NCBI GenBank assembly: GCA_002803225.1
Contig: NXFV01002066.1
Location: forward strand, 1-64,000
DNA: 64,000 bases
Reading direction: 5' to 3'
Source of the DNA: Gamarada debralockiae
Taxonomy: Eukaryota > Ascomycota > Leotiomycetes > Helotiales > Hyphodiscaceae
Shown here: positions 10,586-21,080 of the stretch, piece after piece
How positions within the stretch are numbered: position 1 is the first letter of the stretch
Layout of the letters: each line of letters begins with the position of its first letter
Notes under the pieces: model-generated
Seen by the model: only the letters and a program-made list of their open reading frames with translations
Told to the model about the DNA's origin: nothing
Databases searched by the model: none
Translations under genes and position numbers: made by a program

Positions 10586-12077
10586 GGAGCCTTCGACGAT
10601 CTTTTCGCTACCGCTGAGACAAAGGTTCGAGCTTCGTTTACACGCAGCGCAAGATGGCCCGAGAGGGCTGCCTTTAGTACTTGAGGCTAGCCCTAAGGAC
10701 CGGGATAAAACGTATTGGCGTTCAGCTTCTAAACTAATTTTTCGGCGAGATCTAAGATTAGTTGGCCAGGCCACTGGATTGCTAGCATTTGCAGGGTAGT
10801 GGGAGCCAAGTCGGGATTGGCACTGATCATCGCGACACGCTTTACAAAAGCTTGGATGCCAACCAGGGTTCTCAAGATTAGTGGCCAATCATGTGCGACA
10901 GAACAAGCCAGGCTAGTGACAGGCCCCTTAGATTGCAACACGACATCCCTTTTTCATACATACTGCAATACGATAACTCGTCCCAAATAGGAGAAGATCG
11001 TTTGGCGCGGTCGATGAGGATAATATTAGCGAGCCTCCTATGTCATTGGGAACGGCGTAGTCTTTCTTGAGGGAGTGAAGAGTGGCAGTTATATTTCTAC
11101 GATGCTGGGAACTTGTTCGAGCTGGAAATGTCTGTATAATGTGATCGAGTCTGATCTGTGAGGAACTGCGTCGGCAATTAAGGAAGTGATCCGACCATAG
11201 CAAATTGTTAAGTCCTGTTCTGTCTCTCATATATGGAGTAGGTTAGCCTAACCTCGCAAGTTTTTGACTTCAGCACATAAAGTCCTGGTTAAATGTGGCA
11301 CCGCACGCAGAGCTTCTAACGGAATTGACTATGCAAAAGCCGCAGGGCTTCTGAAGGGGGCGATCGATATCGCCCCTAAGTGCCGTCTCAATTTACTTCC
11401 GGACTTGCCAAGACATTTGGCGCACATTTGACTGAGTGCTGAGCAGCTCCAGCCATGCAACTTTACTTCCTGAGCATAGTTAAGCGCAAGTCAGACGGGA
11501 GTGGAAGGCGCTTGACAATCGCGACTACAGCAGGCCTTCTGAAGATGATGCGCTCGAAAGTATTGTGGAGAAGTCGGGTTTGCTGAGACGAAGCTTCAAT
11601 GGCTATTGTTAGCTGGCGGCTGCGGATGTTCCTGGTAGAAGTTGTGTTGTGCGCAAGTTCTGATCTGCAGCAATTGAGTATTTGGTACAAAGATGTGAGC
11701 TTAGAGTCATTAGAGATAAGACCGTAGTCTCTTAAAAGCCGTTGGACTTCTTCAGAGTTCCGCTGTACTCCGTAGATGTAGAAGCATAGCCGTAATACAG
11801 CTTAAGTACACGCCGTTACACGTGACTGGGAGCTGGAGCCTGTTGGATTTCTAGGTGCCTAAGGCCCCAAGAAGGAACCCCCCGGGGGGGGAGGGATTCC
11901 CAGCTGTACTGAGCCAGTATCTGCTGTACAGGGAATTACGGCTTGTAAATTCCGCTCTACAGGGACTCAGAGCCTGAACTGCAGCATGTGATCCGAATGA
12001 ATCAGGGCCAGGAGCACTATAAATATAGGCTACGTAGCACTGTAAAATAGCAATTGATCAGAGTCAAGCAAATCACT
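10586..12077. other. Gene-poor stretch with an orphan coding-like fragment
   Basis: On the minus strand around 11460-11760 an open stretch reads NSEEVQRLLRDYGLISNDSK and continues for roughly 90 codons. It looks protein-like but I recognise no family. Another short frame lies at 10928-11230. A C6G8 run sits at 11878-11891. I see no complete gene. Confidence 0.4.
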
Positions 12078-12146
12078 ATGTCTTATGTTGCTGCCTCAGG
12101 CCTACATTCCATCACTGCCAACGAAGTCCTCTCTGCCCACTTGTAA
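12018..12146 (+). other. Orphan 5' end of a lost gene (TATA box plus 22-codon exon)
   Basis: CTATAAATATAG near 12018 is followed 60 bp later by ATG (12078) and a 22-codon frame beginning MSYVAASGLHSITANEVLSA. It ends on a consensus 5' splice signal (ACTT|GTAAGA). Nothing downstream on the plus strand continues it; that side holds the minus-strand NACHT-WD40 relic. It may be the first exon of a gene cut off by rearrangement. Function unknown. Confidence 0.3.
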
Positions 12147-12170
12147 GAAGCTATAAGACCCTATCATTTC

Positions 12171-13225
12171 TTACGATTCGACACATTCCAAACGACCGTG
12201 CTTTCTATGGAATTTATGCTTTGAGTCGTGCGAGAATGCTACTAATATCACTGGATCGCTATGGCACTCAAGTGTCTGCTGGAGCCTGGAGGGAGCCGGT
12301 TGCGGTTCCCAGATCTTGACTGTACGATCATACGATGCCGATGCTAGCACCTTCGAGTCGTGTGAGAATGCTGCTGATATGACCAAACTGCTATGTCCCT
12401 CAAGTCTCTGCAAAAAGGCATTCCAATCCAAATCCACCTTTTGACTGCTGTGAAATCCAACCTAGTATATAGGTCTGGAATATATTTCGAATAATGCTTT
12501 CTTTTACCGTATCGTAAAGATAAGTGTGGAAAAGCAGAGCTGAGGGGCGACGACTCAGCTATTGAGTGGTAACTAAGGGCAAAACGCTTTGCGTAGTGAA
12601 GGAACCCAGATAGTTTGGTGCTTGTTATAGGCTTAATCATCTTATTTTAGTAAATGCTTGTACCTGGTATTAGTGAGTGATGTACTTCTACTATGGCTAG
12701 CAAGTTGTTAATCATCCTGATGCTTTCCGATAACCTCCCGATGAGGTTCAATGCTTCAAGCCAATGAAGGAGATGTACCTAGAGGAATGAAGAGATGGAC
12801 ATAAGCCGTATGCAGCTGTCGACTATGTCCGATGCGCTTGCCTCTTGTCTACCTAGAAGCTTGGATCTCTGTATCTCTCTTTGCTAAGGAGGAAGTTGGA
12901 AAATGATGGATCATGCAGGTAGAGTGGACGAGTTTGGTCCTTTGGGATGCCCACGATAGCATGGAGGTCCCCAAGTATTTGGCCAACCCCCTGTTTTGAA
13001 ACATGAAGTAGCCTGGGTTGGTAGAAAGAGGAGATAATAGATATGATACTTCCAAGGATGTGCCTCAGCAAGTTATATAGCTCTTCTCTTTCTTTATTGG
13101 TGTAGTCCGAGGACATTGAATGCTCAAGGACAGCGATATAAATATCCTTGAGATGTTTCTCTAGTACTAGAGAAATACTGTTACTACGAGGTGTCAATCT
13201 CAAATGAGCGAAGTAGGGCCATTAA
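12171..13225 (-). pseudogene. NACHT-WD40 (NLR-like) pseudogene
   Basis: Read on the minus strand from about 13225, the post-NACHT winged-helix region of fungal NACHT-WD40 proteins is recognisable. It includes SISLVLEKHLKDIYIAVLEH, LLRHILGSI, and DLHAIVGIPKDQTRPLYLHD followed by PSFSNFLL. Past a stop, the linker follows in shifting frames (LIGRLSESIRMINNLLAIVE; YNKHQTIWVPSLRKAF; SIIRNIFQTYILGWISQQSK; VDLDWNAFLQRLEGHS). Two WD repeats come last (AAFSHDSKVLASASYDRTVKIW and VAFSHDSK). At least three frames are needed, several stops occur, the NTPase domain is absent and the WD array breaks off after two units. Intact relatives act as NTP-dependent switches in non-self recognition and cell death in fungi (HET-E/HET-D type). 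This copy is dead. Confidence 0.85.
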
Positions 13226-13620
13226 TCTGATTCCCGCCTAGGTTGAAATGGTCACCAGTAATAAGATTCACAGAAGTAATGCGACAATCAACGGGAGTTA
13301 AATCTTATGCGCCTTAATTAATTTGTATGTCTGAATCACGCGGGAGGTCCGAAAAGAAGATGAATTGAATCTTATCTAAATCAATCAGGCAAGAAAGTCC
13401 CCTTGCGTTTGAGAGTCGTGATGTGCAACCAAAACTCGCAGTACTGTATATTTGCCGTTTGCATGTAGCTTAGTAACTGTAGAATTGGAGGTACAAGGGC
13501 AACTTCAGTAGTGGTAGCTTTGCATATCCCATTAAGGGAAGGGTCAGGGAAGTCGCAAGAAGAGAAGGCAGGGCAAGGCCTCTGCGTGCTACTCTTAATC
13601 AGCTTGTCCGTGGTTTTTTC
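13226..13620. other. Intergenic, no gene seen
   Basis: No domain-bearing frame or repeat was recognised in this stretch between the NACHT-WD40 relic and the next fragment. Confidence 0.4.
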
Positions 13621-13621
13621 T

Positions 13622-14655
13622 ATGGTGGCAGTTTGTTAGCCTGGCTGGGGCTTCGACACTAACTGATTGGGATCGAGAGGCTTTGAGTGTGTTCGGGCCG
13701 GAGAGGCAGTTCCAGATTAGTCCTTGGTATACTACCTCCCAACATATTTTGGCAGCAATGTTGGAGGCGCTACATATTGAGCGGGAATATATAGCTATGG
13801 GAGAAGCTGCTTCGACAGACCTGGATGATCCTCGTAGAAGGGCAATAAGACATGAAAGGGTAGCGAGAGCACAGGGAATCCACAACCATGGCTACTATAC
13901 CGGTCGGCGACCTACTGGATACGGATGAGTCTCCGCAATAGACAGGTTACAGAGGCTTCGAGAGCAAGAATATTCGCTGCCATACAGGCCTGACGGACCG
14001 TCTTATATTAGGACCTGCCGACAGGCCCAAGCTCTGCAGGAGCAGCGGAAGCTAGAACGTGGGCAAGAGATGTTCAGTCAAAGAGTGCGACGTGCATAAC
14101 CAGAGCTTATAGGCGAGGGTTCCTCAAGGGTTTCTCTCTCCACGGATGCACAGGCGGAGAAACCTCAAAGCGCGTCGCGGGAAACACCAGCTAATGCACA
14201 GCAACACTCGTCAACTCATGGGCAGTCATCTACTGATGACCAAAGTTTGAACTATGAATAACAACTGGGAAATATGATCCAGGAAGATTTGCGGAACTAC
14301 CTCAGTGGATGAGAGAGCAATTGAGGTGGGAGGCAGAGGCAAAGGATACTAGGAATGTGCGGCGACTGGCGTGGGATAGACCTTTGAGACATGGATCACC
14401 ACCGAATCCAGCTCAGACAACTGCCGTGAGTCAAGGACCGCTCAATTATCTTCAACATTTTTTGTCTAGAAATATCCCAGGTAACGGTGGCTCAAGAAAA
14501 AAATAGCGAAGGAGCTTCAAGGCAAAGTCACCCTGGGGAACAGCAGGAACTGAGATGGGAGTTCCCAGGAAGATACGAAGGATCAGGACGGATACAGTAT
14601 TTTGACCCATATCTTGATGGCTCCTAACTGAGAGATGAGATATAAGGCCATAAGC
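13622..14655 (+). pseudogene. Fragments of an unidentified, probably decayed gene
   Basis: A protein-like frame runs from about 13622 to TGA at 13928, with STLTDWDREALSVFGPERQF and later LEALHIEREYIAMGEAAS. It has no ATG until inside the frame. Further fragments in other frames are REQEYSLPYRPDGPSYIRTC near 13965-14090 and REQLRWEAEAKDTRNVRRLA near 14309-14506. The composition (Arg/Glu/Gln-rich) suggests the tail of a larger protein. Proximity to RING-finger sequences at 5 and 15 kb makes a relation to that family possible, but I cannot show it. I assign no function. Confidence 0.35.
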
Positions 14656-15070
14656 CAAGTTGTTTGTAAAAAATGAGAAGTGACTCAGGTAGTTAGAGTG
14701 CTAGTATGTGAATCGAAGAGTTTTTATGTATTTGTCTGTGGAGAAAGGACTTGAAGCCCTTCATAGTATGGTCTAATTTGCGGATCTGCGCAGACCAAAA
14801 AAGAAAATATTCGCGATTCCTCAATCGCTCAAACGGAATGAAATATTCAGAAGGAGTCCGTGAGTTCCTAGTTGATTCATATTGACTTGATTGTTGTGGG
14901 TGGTCAGGAAGCAAATTATGGCCGCGATCTTTCGATTCACAGCGCTTGGCAGAAGCCAATGGAGTGCCAAAGGGGGCGAAAACATTTCAAAGTACGTACT
15001 CGATCATCCCCCATTTCAGCTTCGACCTCATACATGGACTCGAACAAAATAAACTCCCGCAAACTTAAAA
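14656..15070. other. Intergenic, no gene seen
   Basis: This is the upstream region of the RING-finger gene. A short minus-strand frame at 14693-14959 shows no domain. Confidence 0.45.
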
Positions 15071-15529
15071 ATGTCGGAAAACACCAACCCCAATGAAGAG
15101 CGATCCCAACCGATTCATCAGGAAAACACTCCGCTGTCCCTCACTGCAAATACTACAAAGTCGATCCCACCACTTGCTCTGCCAGAGCCGTTGCTGGCCC
15201 CGTATATTGAGACAGAGGCATCTCCGGAACGAGTCCGTACACTCTCAAGACCTGCCGAAGTCGAACCAGTCAACACGCAGGAAGGCTCCCACTCGCCCTA
15301 TTCCTCAGCAAACGAAACCCCGAAAATCTGTGCCATATGTCACGAGCCGCTTGAGAATAGAGCAAAGATCAATCCATGCGACCACGTTTTCGACCTAGAG
15401 TGTCTCAGTACTTGGCTAGCACAACCAGGACGAGGATCCAGAAAATGTCCACTGTGTAGGAGAGTCACTGCAGAGATCCATCACAGCTTTGATGGTCGGG
15501 AGGCTTTATCAGCCAAGTCTTCGACGTGA
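15071..15529 (+). CDS. Short RING-finger protein
   Basis: The ATG at 15071 opens a 152-residue frame. Residues 1-about 85 are Pro/Ser/Thr/Glu-rich and disordered. A RING domain follows at about residues 89-134: CAIC, then PCDHVFDLECLSTWL, then KCPLC. This is a C3HC4/H2-like pattern in which Asp stands where a Zn-binding His/Cys is usual (HVFD), as seen in many fungal RING proteins. Such proteins usually act as E3 ubiquitin ligases. The frame stops soon after the RING. Downstream of the TGA (15527) the same frame stays open for about 48 more codons and is Arg-rich (RRRTCHYV, ERRRLRARTH), so the gene may be truncated by a premature stop. The RING core resembles the decayed copy near 5.8 kb. Confidence 0.7.
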   Translation: MSENTNPNEERSQPIHQENTPLSLTANTTKSIPPLALPEPLLAPYIETEASPERVRTLSRPAEVEPVNTQEGSHSPYSSANETPKICAICHEPLENRAKINPCDHVFDLECLSTWLAQPGRGSRKCPLCRRVTAEIHHSFDGREALSAKSST

Positions 15530-16812
15530 TGGAAGAGGAAGACGCTTTCCCGGACGATGAAGCGATCACGCCGAACATGCCACTACGTGAGACACGCTGC
15601 ACTTGAGCGTCGTCGACTACGTGCTCGAACCCATTTACTCCTGCAAGGCGCCGCACAATATGTGAATGTTTGTATTTGAAAAGAATGCTACGACGTCAAG
15701 ATTGAGAGGAACGTAATTTTGGAAATCGAGCAAAGAGTCTTGTAACAGCCTCGAAAATCATCAGGACCGTACAAATCAAATACACGGACCATGACCATCG
15801 GCGCTGGCCTCTGGGATTGAACAACAGCTACAAGAACATGCTCGAGAAGACCAAGGGAGAAGTGGAAAGGATGACGAATAGGTGCTGAGTCCTTATCTTC
15901 GAGTGAGGGAGGGAACGTTCGTCCTCCACAGCATAGAGATTCCAAGGGGTGATCGGGGCATACATTTCGTTCCTCAAGGGCAAAGTTACAATCGAGTCGA
16001 CCAGCCGAGATCCTAAGAGCGTGAAGATCGTATGGAAGACCACACTTGAGGAAGAAGGAACTGCAAATGCCAACAATGATCCCGAGATGCTGCCTGTGAC
16101 TGGCAAGTCGGAGTCCCGAACTAGACGAGAGGAGCGTATTATCAACGCCGTAGAGCGATTCGGGGCACATTAGTGTGATTCCAAATGCGGGAATGAGATG
16201 CTGGAGATCGAGCGAGCTACCACGAACATACTTGAAGCTATTAGAAGTAATCCCAGTTGCAGAAATTGCCACCAAGGACATAGGAATGGAGATTACTTGT
16301 TGCGACGGAAGCATGATAGATAGCGATTGGAATCTTCGCCGCCCGGGCCGTGGAATGACTGGCTTAATGAATGTAAACTGAGAAAATACATCGCATGACT
16401 CCAGATGCCCTTTCAGGATACAATCGAAGACGTGCTTGTACCTCGTATAATAATATCGTCCGACTCCAAACGATACAAGCACTGGCGGCAGCCTCGATCA
16501 CCGAGTATCTCTCGGATCATTTGAATAAGTAGAGACATTCCGAAGTTGTGATTGAGACTTTCTACAGGCAACCGTCAAGACTTTAAAATCGGTACTGCGA
16601 TGTAAACACCACCCTAAGCGAGACGAACTTCCAGACCACCATTCTCGAGGTGAACGTGAGTAGTAGCTGATTGAGCATTATCGCAGTCCTTGGATCTCCT
16701 TTCATGGCCTTCCATGTCTCGGCCGCTCTAGGCCAGAGTTCACAGCCACGAGCTTTTGAACCTTCAAGCTTTCCAAAAGGCATCTGGCTGCCAGTGTGAC
16801 TGGTCATTCCTA
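15530..16812. other. Stretch with a long minus-strand frame of doubtful status
   Basis: A 264-codon frame on the minus strand (15688-16482) opens at GTG and has its first ATG well inside. It contains no domain I recognise. The complementary strand also holds shorter frames. Without a start, splice sites or family match I do not call a gene. The remainder (16483-16812) shows nothing. Confidence 0.35.
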
Positions 16813-17651
16813 TCAACCTCGGTGCTTCTTGAAAGCTTCTTGGACGGTCATTCCTTTCTCAACATCCTCCTTCACTCGATCGTCTGCTTGAACAAGACCA
16901 GGCAGCATTGAGACCAATTCTGAGACTTTGTCCTGGGGAATAACTATCACACCATTCACAGAGTCGCTGAAAACCAAGTCTCCAGGTTTCACAATGGTGC
17001 CGTCCAGGACCAAAGGAACTTGCGTGGCGTGAGGTTTGGCTTCTGCACCTGTCCCTGTGATGGACCTTCCTCGAGCCCAGATCTATGTGTGCTTTCAGCA
17101 AGGTTAGATGCATCAGTAATGAACCCCATACATACCGGAAGTCCAGTTGATGCCAACTCTTCAACATCTCTCACTCTTCCGTGAACAACTACACCTTTGG
17201 CATTCAAAACTTTCATCCTGAGCGCCATGATGCCACCCAGCACCGCACATATCTGGCCTTTCGGCTGGCTAATAACCACTATAGTTTCCGGCTCCGTAAG
17301 ATCCACATAGTGTTTCCCAGCTGGAATGTTCGCAGTGGGGTAGCCAGACAGATCCGTGCTAGATTTGGGAGCAAAGAGGACTGTGGAAGCTGGTGCAATG
17401 AGGATTTGCCGCGACAGAGAAGCCGCCGGCGGTGTATATAGATTTAGATCTGGTAGGAAGCCGCAATTGGGTACTTTAAGCTTCAGAAGTGCATCGGAAA
17501 TGTCACAGGCTGTGTAGTTTCGGAGCTCCTGAAGTTGTTCTTTTGTCGCCATTGTCCGGAGTTGCCTCGGGGATACTTGATAATAATTTAAAGCATGGAA
17601 CTTGACGTACGGGGAGGCTGGACGAAGAGGCAGTCTCTGGAATAGGGGCAT
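16813..17651 (-). CDS. RraA-like / HMG-CHA aldolase-type enzyme
   Basis: Two exons (17136-17651, 16813-17082) with a 53 bp intron in phase 0 encode 261 residues. The core begins at about residue 34 (MATKEQLQELRNYTACDISD). The RraA signature follows: LGGIMALRMKVLNAKGVVVH, then GRVRDVEEL, with the Arg and Asp that bind pyruvate and Mg2+ in the aldolase relatives. Across the intron GLP|IWARGRSITGTGAEAKP and DGTIVKPGDLVFSDSVNGVI complete the fold. Relatives cleave 4-hydroxy-4-methyl-2-oxoglutarate or decarboxylate oxaloacetate; the fungal function is largely uncharacterised. The first 33 residues are basic and lack acidic residues, so a mitochondrial presequence is possible, with an alternative cytosolic start at the internal ATG. 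Confidence 0.87.
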
Positions 17652-18683
17652 TGATGCCTATGCTGTATTGAATGAAGATTGAAGTCACGCTTGACAGGAG
17701 TTGTTCAAGCCTCGGTTGTGAAGTAGACTAGACGCTGCTTTAGAAGCCCAAGGTAATATTTAAAAGCAGCGAACATAGCTTTTTACCCCGCCATGCCGAA
17801 CAATGTGGAACTTTCACAAAAGTTTCACTCAAGTCAAAGATTCTGAATGTTCAGATGTCGCCCTTTAAAGAGAGAAGGAGATCCGAGCCTTTCTGGGTTT
17901 CCGGCTAGCCTCTGGACTGTGAAGGGAATCGAAAATCTACGGCTCAAACGGCTGTTTGCCACAAGGAATGACCTTCCTCGGACTTCCACGGAGTTATGTT
18001 GCGCTTATGCCGGGTGATGAAAGCGCTTTTGAAGTGCATGAACCAGAAGCGATGCTACATGATTATCTCTGGCCATGCTCTGGGAGAATGGCAAATAAGA
18101 TGTACCCAAAGATACATGCTCCTTTCTCCCAAACTCTGGGTTGTGACATATAATAAATATGCTGATTTAAAATCCATGTAATCTGATTGACCATGTGGCC
18201 CACGATGACGAGGACAGGGCGGGAGGGCCCGCGAACCTTCTTTGAAAGCATTTGCAACAATACGCGCATCCCGCGCTCAAGTACATTTCCAATAAAACCT
18301 TTACACCTCTCCAAAGTTTAAAATCCCCTCCGTTTTGCCTATTGTGTACGGCCACGAGTACCCTGATTCCGCATATTCCATCCCGGATTTGAGATCCAGC
18401 CAATCTACGGGAACTCCAAGCACCAGCGAACCTTCTTTAATCCCGCCGTCAGAGACAACAGGAAATCAGCCTCTGCAGAACGTCCACCCACAAATCGGAG
18501 ACGCCATAACTGGGCCTTTATACTTTAAGCTGCTTCGCCGCTCCCTGCGTCTAGCATACAGGAAGAAATCACTTTCCTGATTCGGACGCCTGACGAAACA
18601 ACCACCCAGTGCGTGTCTCTCGGCTCCACTCTACTGGTGTCTATCACGTCTGCCCCAGAGGCAGACACTTTGCAGTTGTCAAG
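17652..18683. other. Intergenic, no gene seen
   Basis: About 1 kb between divergent genes (RraA-like on minus, WBP2-like on plus). Short frames on both strands have no domain or splice support. It should hold the promoters of both genes. Confidence 0.5.
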
Positions 18684-19659
18684 ATGTCAATAAAGTAAGC
18701 TCTCCCTCGAGCTGCAAGCTCTTCTCATACATCAGATTTCCTACCCATACCACTTATTCGCACTTCATGTAATTCTACGCACCATGTATCAATTCCATCA
18801 AGAACAACATTTCTACTCGTTGCAACTAGCTCAGCAAACAAAGCTAAATGCATCCAAAAGCTGGGTTATGACCGCGCCTGGTCAAGAAGGTTTTGTCAAA
18901 CTGCCGAACGAACGAACGCTGTACACATCTCCTCCACGAACGAGTCTAGAAATATCGTCGCCGAAGGTATCCGGAACTGAGCCCTTCTCAGTAAAGAGCG
19001 ATGGAGGCCTCGTATACATCACGAATCAAAGGGTATGAAAGCTTTTCAGCGATTCAAATAGAGCTTGCTGACACTTCATAAAGATAGTCTACCTACCTAG
19101 CAGTCCAACTCCCGAACTTCAATCCTTCTCGTCGCCCATCCTCAGACTGCAAGATACCTTCATTCGCGCACCCTTCTTCGGTGCGAATTACTGGACAGCA
19201 TCATGCAAACCCGTTGCCAACGGCGGCATACCACCGAGCTACCCTCTCGTCGAGTTACGATTGACGTTTCGAGAAGGAGGAGCCTTCGACTTCCACACTA
19301 TCTTCGAACAAATAAAGGAGCGATTATACCAAGCATACACAGTTGCGCGGGAGACTGGTCAAAGGGATGGGAATGTAGACCTAGCAAATGTCCATTTAGA
19401 GCAGCTGCCAGCTTATGAGCCGGCGAGGGAAGTGGAGAGGGAGGAGGAGGAGCGGGTTATCTTGAGCCCGATTCCTGTGCGTCCGGGAGAGGCGAGGGAC
19501 AGTGGTGTTGCGAATGTGAGAAGTTTGAATGAGGAGTCGCCGAAGCCCGAAGAGCATATAACTCCGGATGAACCACCTCCAGGGTATGAGGAGACACAGG
19601 CTCAGGCTGTTAGTGCTGAGTTAGAGCAGAGCCTAAGGGCCCAGGCTGAGAGGCAGTGA
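18684..19659 (+). CDS. WBP2-like GRAM-domain protein with PPxY motif
   Basis: Three exons are proposed: 18684-18694 (11 nt: ATG TCA ATA AA), 18861-19032 and 19084-19659, with introns of 166 and 51 bp, giving 252 residues beginning MSINWVMTAP. This matches the usual start of the family better than the alternative ATG at 18784, which reads through intron sequence. The GRAM-like half includes VKLPNERTLYTSPPRTSLEI, GGLVYITNQR|IVYLPSSPTP, FIRAPFFGANYWTA and LTFREGGAFDFHTIFEQIKE. The C-terminal third is acidic and disordered, with LEQLPAYEP and a PPGYEE motif that fits PPxY, the ligand of WW domains such as those of Rsp5-type ubiquitin ligases. The GRAM fold suggests membrane or phosphoinositide contact. 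Precise role in fungi unknown. Confidence 0.88.
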
Positions 19660-20144
19660 GGGAACATTCGGAGGGATGTTTGAGCGTCTGAGATATTTGA
19701 ATTGCATGTACGAGTTATCTTCTGGAAGCGGGATATAGGGAAAGAGGGAAGAGGCGTCCTTCAATCGTGGGAGTATTTTGCCCATGGCGGGATCTCGGGG
19801 CGTTCAGATCGAGCTTCAGATTTCCAGTTCCCAAGATGAATTAGAAGCCTACAGACAAATCCAAGATAACCCTTCAAACTTCGATACACTCGGGCGGGGA
19901 AGGAGAAAAAGGAAATTCCACTCACTTCATTTGAACCTTCCAAAACATCTCTCCTAAAACCCAATCCAAAATTTAGTAGTTGATTACATAACCCACCCAA
20001 TCATATCCCGCGCTATTCAAAGCTCTCAATCGACTCGGCAATCTTCCAATCCAGCATTTTGCACCTCAAATCATCAGTCCCTTACAACAACAATTTGTGC
20101 CCATTGAGCACTCAATTGCATCTCAATTGACGACGTAGAGCACG
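19660..20144. other. Intergenic, no gene seen
   Basis: 3' flank of the WBP2-like gene and promoter of qcr6. No domain-bearing frame or repeat seen. Confidence 0.5.
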
Positions 20145-21080
20145 ATGGGATTCTTCGACAGCTTCAGCGAGCTGGTGGCTGCGGCTACGCCGTGGTCGAC
20201 CGTTGAGGCGGAGGCTCCTGAGAAGCCGGAGGAAAAGGATGAGGGTGCTGAGGTACGTTGTTTTCTTTACTTCTAGACGGGATGGGTTGAGAAGTGAAGT
20301 TAGAGGAGGTTGACCAGATGGAGAGGGGTGGAGAGGTGGTTGAGGTAGCATTGGGGATGTGGCAAGATGGGGTTTGGACAGCGTTTGAGGATGGGTGTCG
20401 GGGATGCTTCCGGTATCTGCGATTGCGTACGACGACAGGGCGTACCATCGGATGGGCAATTTTGAGCGATTGGGGATCTGTTTAATGGCCTGAGCTGCTG
20501 GCTAATAAGTTGGCTATCACAGGAATCATCCGAAGGAAAGGAAGACGGTGAAGAAGGCGAAGATTCTAAGGAGGGAGAGGACGAGCCCGAGGAACAAGAA
20601 GAGGAAGAAGAGGAATTGGAGGATCCAAAGGAGAAGCTTGAAGAGGGTCAGTTCACACTCCGTCCGACCTTGTGATTCCAATATCCGGCCGAAGCTGCGA
20701 CGCGAAGGCGTTGGAAAACTACACATCAATGCGAACTTCCACCATTCGGATGCGGAAATCTCTTCCACGAGACATTTTACCGATTGGATTGCTAGACAAA
20801 ATGCTAATGCTTTACAGAATGCAAGGAATCCAAGCAATGTGCTCCTGCTAAGCACCACTTCGACGAGTGTGTTGAGCGTGTTACTGGTGCTGATGAGGGA
20901 AAGTCAGTGGACAAGAAGCACCCCAATGAGGACTGCGTCGAAGAGTGTAAGTACTCGCAATTCTTCTTTCAGATCCGGATCCGTTCTACCGAACCATGGC
21001 TAACATCTGACATAGTCTTCCACCTTGCTCACTGCGCAGGACAATGCGCCGCACCTAAGCTCTGGGCTCAACTCAAGTAG
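20145..21080 (+). CDS. QCR6: Cytochrome bc1 complex hinge subunit (Qcr6)
   Basis: Four exons (20145-20252, 20523-20646, 20818-20946, 21016-21080) join in phase to give 141 residues. The N-terminus MGFFDSFSELVAAATPWSTV is followed by a very acidic stretch (about residues 22-78) typical of this subunit, which helps dock cytochrome c on complex III in the inner mitochondrial membrane. The C-terminal hinge domain has the paired Cys pattern: ECKESKQCAPAKHHFDECVE, DCVEE(F), then HLAHCAGQCAAPKLWAQLK. Intron 1 is long for this window (270 bp); intron 2 is 171 bp and intron 3 is 69 bp. The exon 2/3 junction splits Glu (G|AA) and exon 3/4 splits Phe (T|TC). Length and motifs agree with fungal Qcr6. Confidence 0.92.

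Noticed and set aside
18784..18860. ATG 18784 as start of the WBP2-like protein
   Set aside because: The 26 residues it would add do not resemble the family, while splicing from ATG 18684 gives the expected MSINWVM start.
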